A stretch of 64,000 nt of DNA from Oscarella lobularis (lineage: Eukaryota; Porifera; Homoscleromorpha; Homosclerophorida; Oscarellidae), in assembly GCF_947507565.1 (NCBI RefSeq), contig NC_089175.1:558001-622000 (forward strand), written 5' to 3'. This document shows, piece by piece, positions 60,322 to 64,000 of this stretch. A program made the position numbers and the translations under genes. Below the pieces are notes generated by a model. It saw nothing but the letters and a program-made list of their open reading frames with translations. It did not search any database and had not been told where the DNA came from. Position 1 is the stretch's first letter. The number at the start of each line of letters is the position of its first letter.

Positions 60322-60804
60322 TAAGGATTTGACAATTTTTCTTTTTAAATCTTGCTTTGTCTCTCGCTCTCTTTGTGTTTTATTGGTAGATTAGTCGGTG
60401 GAAATCACGTGGTATTTTGATCCTTTTATGTGGGCATTGGCGAGTTTGATTTTTACAGTGGGAAAGTCGAAACGACGCTTTTCTGGGGAAACAGGGGAGT
60501 GGCGCTACGTTTCTTTTTGATCTTTCGTCGTTTTTTTGGCACATAGGTCAACTGGCTAATGATGATGATGATGACAAGGGACCTTCTGGGTTTAGAGAAG
60601 AAGCATTTTAGTGCAGCGCTACACGGGCTTACGTTGTCCTCACGTGCCGACCTCACGTGCAGCGAAGATAGATAGTGTGCGCTAAGCGTCATTGAGATTT
60701 CGCCAAAATCATGAGCCGCCGAGAACGCGCTCCGATTCGCTGGCATTTAGCCTTGTTTCCACGCGTCACGCTAGGGTTGCACGTTGGGGAATGCGTTGGC
60801 GGCC
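60322..60804. promoter_or_regulatory. Gap between p85-like stop and ubinuclein start
   Basis: About 480 bp. It holds two identical 10-mers CCTCACGTGC (60639-60648 and 60651-60660) forming paired E-boxes, and a (GAT)n-like simple repeat near 60558-60573. An ATG at 60711 opens a frame that overlaps the ubinuclein start in another frame; this would be an upstream ORF if transcription begins before it. Confidence 0.45.
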
Positions 60805-63582
60805 ATGATGGATTCGCCCCGTCTCAACGTTTCAAAGAGCAAAACGGCCTCTGCGCCAATGCGAACAATACGCTTCACATTGGAGCTCGAGCAGACGACC
60901 GACGTCGACTTTCCCGAATTCTCCTACGCCGAATTGTTCGAGAAGGCGAGGCAACTTTCGCGAACGATCGTCTACGCGACGAAATTTCTCCGCTTGCAGG
61001 CGAAAAGCGCCGAACGCGCGAAATGGACGTCGAATAGCGCCGATTCGAATCGAAAACGCGACGACGACGAACGACGCGAAATCGAGCAGATTGCCGCGCA
61101 AATGGAAGCCAAATACGTATGTCGACACTTGAGCGCGATTTCGACGCGAGAAAAACGGGACCCCCTTTGGGGGTATTCGCACCCGATAGGGAAGCGGAGG
61201 TGAAAGCGCGTCGAAACGACGCGTTCACGACGAAGATTACATCGACGTCGGCTCGGGATACGACGAAACCGATCCCTTCGTGGACAATTCGGAAGCGGTA
61301 AACGACGATTTCGAGAAAAATAACCAAAAAATAATAACTAATTAATTAGCACGACGATTTTGTTCCGTTTCACTTGGAACCGCAACACGGCGGTTTCTAC
61401 GTCAATTCGGGCGAATTGTATTTCAGCGAGAATCAGAAGAAAACCGAAACCGAATCTAATGGGTAAATTAGTTAGATTCGGCGAATGGGGAGAAGGTTCT
61501 TATTGTCACGTGATCAGAGGTTGCGATGACGACGACGATGGCGATTTTCAGAAGAAAAAGGCGCCAAGGGTAGTGATAATGAATATTGTCAATATTGGCT
61601 TCATTGAGTTTCTTTCTGTGTAGCTGTTCAAATTGAAGCCACCCAAGACGAAAAAGACAAAAGATGGCAAATTTGAGCCGAAACAGAAGAGGGCGAAAAT
61701 TGTGAACAGGCAAGGGACGCCGACTTCTCTTCCCGTCGTCGCTAAAGTCAAGAAAATGTGCGATTTTAAAAAATGAAAGTTCTCTTTCTGATTTTTCTTT
61801 CTGCTAGGGTTATCAAGGATCGTCCTGATTCGGACAAAACCGCTCCTCCGGCGGCGGCGGCGGCGGCGGCGACACAGACGGCTGTGGCCACTCCCACAAT
61901 CTTAGAAGACTGGCCACAAGATTTTCCTGAGTATTTAAAAACGGAAATAGAAGAATGGAAGCAGGTACATAAAGATTGGCAATCTTGGATAATTCCCCGT
62001 GTTCATCTCTTTCTATCGTAGGACGTTCTGAAGGATAATGCCATGAGCAAACAGCCACCCAAGCATTTCCAGTCCTGCTACAATTCACGTCTAATAAAGT
62101 GATTATTATTATTCCACGTGTTCCCTCTTCCCTCTTTTTCTCTCTCGTAAAGCGCTCTGTTATTTCTAGAATTGGTAGACAGACAATGGCTCTGAAGCCA
62201 AAGAAGTATCAGACGGTTAGTATTATATAGAAATAGCAGTCTGGTATATATATATATTTTATATAGAGGGTTTATGATTATTTGACGTCGTTTTTGCCTG
62301 CTACGAAAGGAACGCTTTTGAAGCGTCTAAAAGACCTTTTGTCAGCCGAACACGTAAGTTCTTTGTCATTCAACGGATGGATTTTAAATGATCTTTTGTA
62401 GAAAGAGCTGATGAAAGAGCCATTGGAAAAGTTGAAACTTGGTATTGAAACTTGTATGTTAGAGCAAGTGGGAAAACTTGAGGAGAGAAGAAAAACATTG
62501 TAATAACAAAGTAGCAGTAGTAAGTAAATAGTCCATGATAAAAATCGTTCATAGACTCGAATCACAAGAAAAATTTATCGAAGACGATTTATCAGACGAC
62601 GGTGGAGACAACGGTACTGTGGTAAGAAAGTGGTCGTCTATTTTGGAGGATATAGCATTCGGAATTTCACTTATTTAGCCTCTGAAACGGTTTGTATGGA
62701 CTGAGGAGCTCAAAGACAGACTCTGCAATCTGGTTAGTGCCAAGATACAAGCCATACGAGAAATCAATAAACATCTAATTGATCCTCCCGCTCAAATACT
62801 GGTGAGTAATATCATGCAACTCCAAACTCGTAAACGATTGCTCCTTTGTTTTTTAGAGCTTTTTGAAAGACGAGGTGAAAGTGCTGTGGCCGAGTGGCTG
62901 GATGAATTCAAAGTAACGCGCTTGTTTCGTTTATTATTCTAGCCAATATTTTTTATATAGGATTTTATATGAAGTCAGCAGAAAAGCGCACGATTCGTTC
63001 ACCCAGTAAGTACTTCATCAGAAAAAGAAATAACGATTTTTTTCTACAATGCGTGTAGACTTAAAGTCAAGAAGAAAAAGGATCCGCCAATGCAGCCCAA
63101 GCCCAAGCCACCTCCTCCTCTTACTAAGGTAAAAACGGCGAACGAAACTGTAGACGGAGACTCCTTAGGTTTTCTTCTCCCTTCAGCCGTTGCTGGCTAT
63201 GGAGCCTTTGAAGCTGAATGTGTCTTTGGGAAGTGCTCTCTCTCAGCATTCGTACTCGTTGCCGCCGAGTTCGTCTCAGCCGGCACCGTCGTCGAACTCT
63301 TCGTTATCTCCGCCGTCGATTTTCATTTCTTCATCGTCGTCTCAACCAGCGTCACTTCCTCCTCTTCCTCCTCCTCCTCCTCCTCCGGCGGCGGCGGCGT
63401 TTGTTCCGCAGTCACCCACAGTGAGACTGGTATCGTCGCCTTTGCAGCAGCAGCCGCAGCAGCTGCAGCAAGTGGGAATTTTGAATATGAATGTGCCTGT
63501 ATCGCTGTTCAAAAATGTCCAAATGACTCAGCGCAGCTTCCCAAGCTCCGCTCACGCCGATCATAGCAAGCCTAACACGTAA
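60805..63582 (+). CDS. Ubinuclein (HIRA histone H3.3 chaperone complex subunit)
   Basis: Sixteen exons (60805-61116, 61190-61297, 61350-61462, 61518-61569, 61624-61757, 61808-61964, 62022-62098, 62170-62215, 62267-62353, 62402-62499, 62555-62621, 62679-62801, 62857-62912, 62961-63005, 63059-63128, 63187-63582) join to 646 residues. The N-terminal HIRA-binding HRD region is clear: RFTLELEQ with PEFSYAELF, the E-x-x-AAQMEAKYG turn, and DYIDVGSGYDETDPFVDNSEA followed by HGGFYVNSGELYF. The middle UBN domain has YDYLTSFLPATKGTLLKRLKDL, FVWTEELKDRLCNLV and VKVLWPSGWMNSKILYE. The C-terminus is Ser/Pro/Gln-rich. Ubinuclein/HPC2 proteins guide H3.3-H4 deposition in the nucleus. There is one gene where vertebrates have UBN1 and UBN2. 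ATG 60805 is chosen; 60808 is equally possible. Confidence 0.88.
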
Positions 63583-63680
63583 ATTCGTTGTTGCCGTGAT
63601 AAAGCAGTAGGAAAAGTAAAAGAGTTTAATATTGCGATTATAATTTTTGGACTTCTCAGTGACCACGTGACTCAACCAAT

Positions 63681-64000
63681 ATGGCCGGTCGCTTTCGGGC
63701 TTCGAAGTACAAGAACGCCGTCCCCAAGGCGGCGAAACGAGAAGTAGGAGTCGCAAGATGATTTAAATGTCCTATTGATCGCGTCCGATCGTCAAGAACT
63801 GCCTATCCGGCGTCAACGTCGGCTCGATTGGGAGCGGCAGCCCCATTGCAGCGAATTGCCTCTTCAAAGCGTTCCTCAGCGATCCAGCAGGTAAAAGAGG
63901 CAATAGATATTCGATCGGATCGCTGACCGACTCGATAGGAAGTTCGGTAGCCGTTCTTCCACTCGAAGAAGGGGGCAGACGCGATCGATTTCCTCTCGTG
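63681..64000 (+). CDS. Coronin, probably coronin-7/POD-1 type, 3'-partial
   Basis: Start ATG at 63681 (in CCAATATGGCCGG). Exon 1 (63681-63743) gives MAGRFRASKYKNAVPKAAKRE, the short basic coronin N-terminus. Exon 2 is 63797-63890 and exon 3 begins at 63939 and runs off the window, reading SVAVLPLEEGGRRDRFPLV, the first blade of the coronin WD40 propeller. The N-terminus resembles coronin-7/POD-1 more than short coronins, but the tandem second propeller is outside the window, so the subtype is uncertain. Coronins bind actin; coronin-7 acts at the Golgi. A CACGTG sits 12 bp upstream of the ATG. The ubinuclein stop is 98 bp upstream. Confidence 0.72.

Noticed and set aside
60559-60573. (GAT)n tract resembling a C-box cluster of a snoRNA
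   Set aside because: No paired D box or terminal stem; it is a simple trinucleotide repeat.
61160-61174. Perfect hairpin ACCCCC-TTT-GGGGGT in ubinuclein intron 1
   Set aside because: Only 6 bp stem inside a 73 bp intron; no sign of a conserved RNA and could be chance.

Overview
This window is nuclear DNA from an early-branching animal, most likely a sponge. Homoscleromorph (Oscarella-like) is my best guess, but that is inference. The gene content is metazoan: TAF1, HERC2, a FREM1-type matrix protein, inturned, SRP72, RPB4, HMMR, ubinuclein, a coronin-7/POD-1-type coronin, the animal-type D-aminoacyl-tRNA deacylase DTD2/ATD, and an SRCR+CCP transmembrane receptor built like the sponge aggregation receptor. 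The genome is very compact. Most introns are about 45-70 bp GT-AG introns, and gaps between neighbouring coding regions are mostly 26-320 bp. No bacterial operon, CRISPR array, tRNA, rRNA or transposon was recognised.

Layout from left to right: HMMR/RHAMM (+, 5' end outside the window, stop 5281); an intronless secreted GH31 glycosidase (-, 5506-7797) head to head with DTD2 (+, 7898-8730); TAF1 (+, 8813-16145); TMEM50 (-, 16464-17298) head to head with a FREM1-like gene (+, 17351-24146); the giant E3 ligase gene HERC2 (+, 24456-41394, about 48 introns); an intronless small heat-shock protein gene (-, 41596-42075) with a visible heat-shock promoter; an 8xSRCR-5xCCP-TM receptor (+, about 42854-47489); inturned/INTU (+, about 47705-51014); a death-domain-only protein (-, 51168-51563) head to head with POLR2D/RPB4 (+, 51598-52207); CFAP96/C4orf47 (+, 52329-53654) convergent with an intronless HAM1-like lipid-binding protein (-, 53681-55159), which is head to head with SRP72 (+, 55287-58384); an intronless p85-like PI3-kinase adaptor (+, 58501-60321); ubinuclein (+, 60805-63582); and the 5' end of the coronin gene (+, 63681 onward).

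The genes do not form one pathway. They mix basal transcription and chromatin (TAF1, RPB4, ubinuclein), translation quality and secretion (DTD2, SRP72), ubiquitin signalling (HERC2), cilium and polarity (INTU, CFAP96), cytoskeleton and mitosis (HMMR, coronin), and extracellular or cell-surface proteins (FREM1-like, SRCR/CCP receptor, GH31). Two architectural themes stand out. Four of the five minus-strand genes share a 34-127 bp divergent gap with a plus-strand partner. Four genes are completely intronless although their neighbours are densely split. The most unusual candidates are the SRCR/CCP receptor with a fresh 454 bp internal duplication and an NPLY tail motif, the death-domain-only protein, the HAM1-like protein, the GH31 enzyme with an embedded ricin-lectin-like segment, and the BH-less intronless p85 homologue. 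Exon boundaries were inferred by eye from splice signals, reading frame and remembered homologues; no alignment was run.
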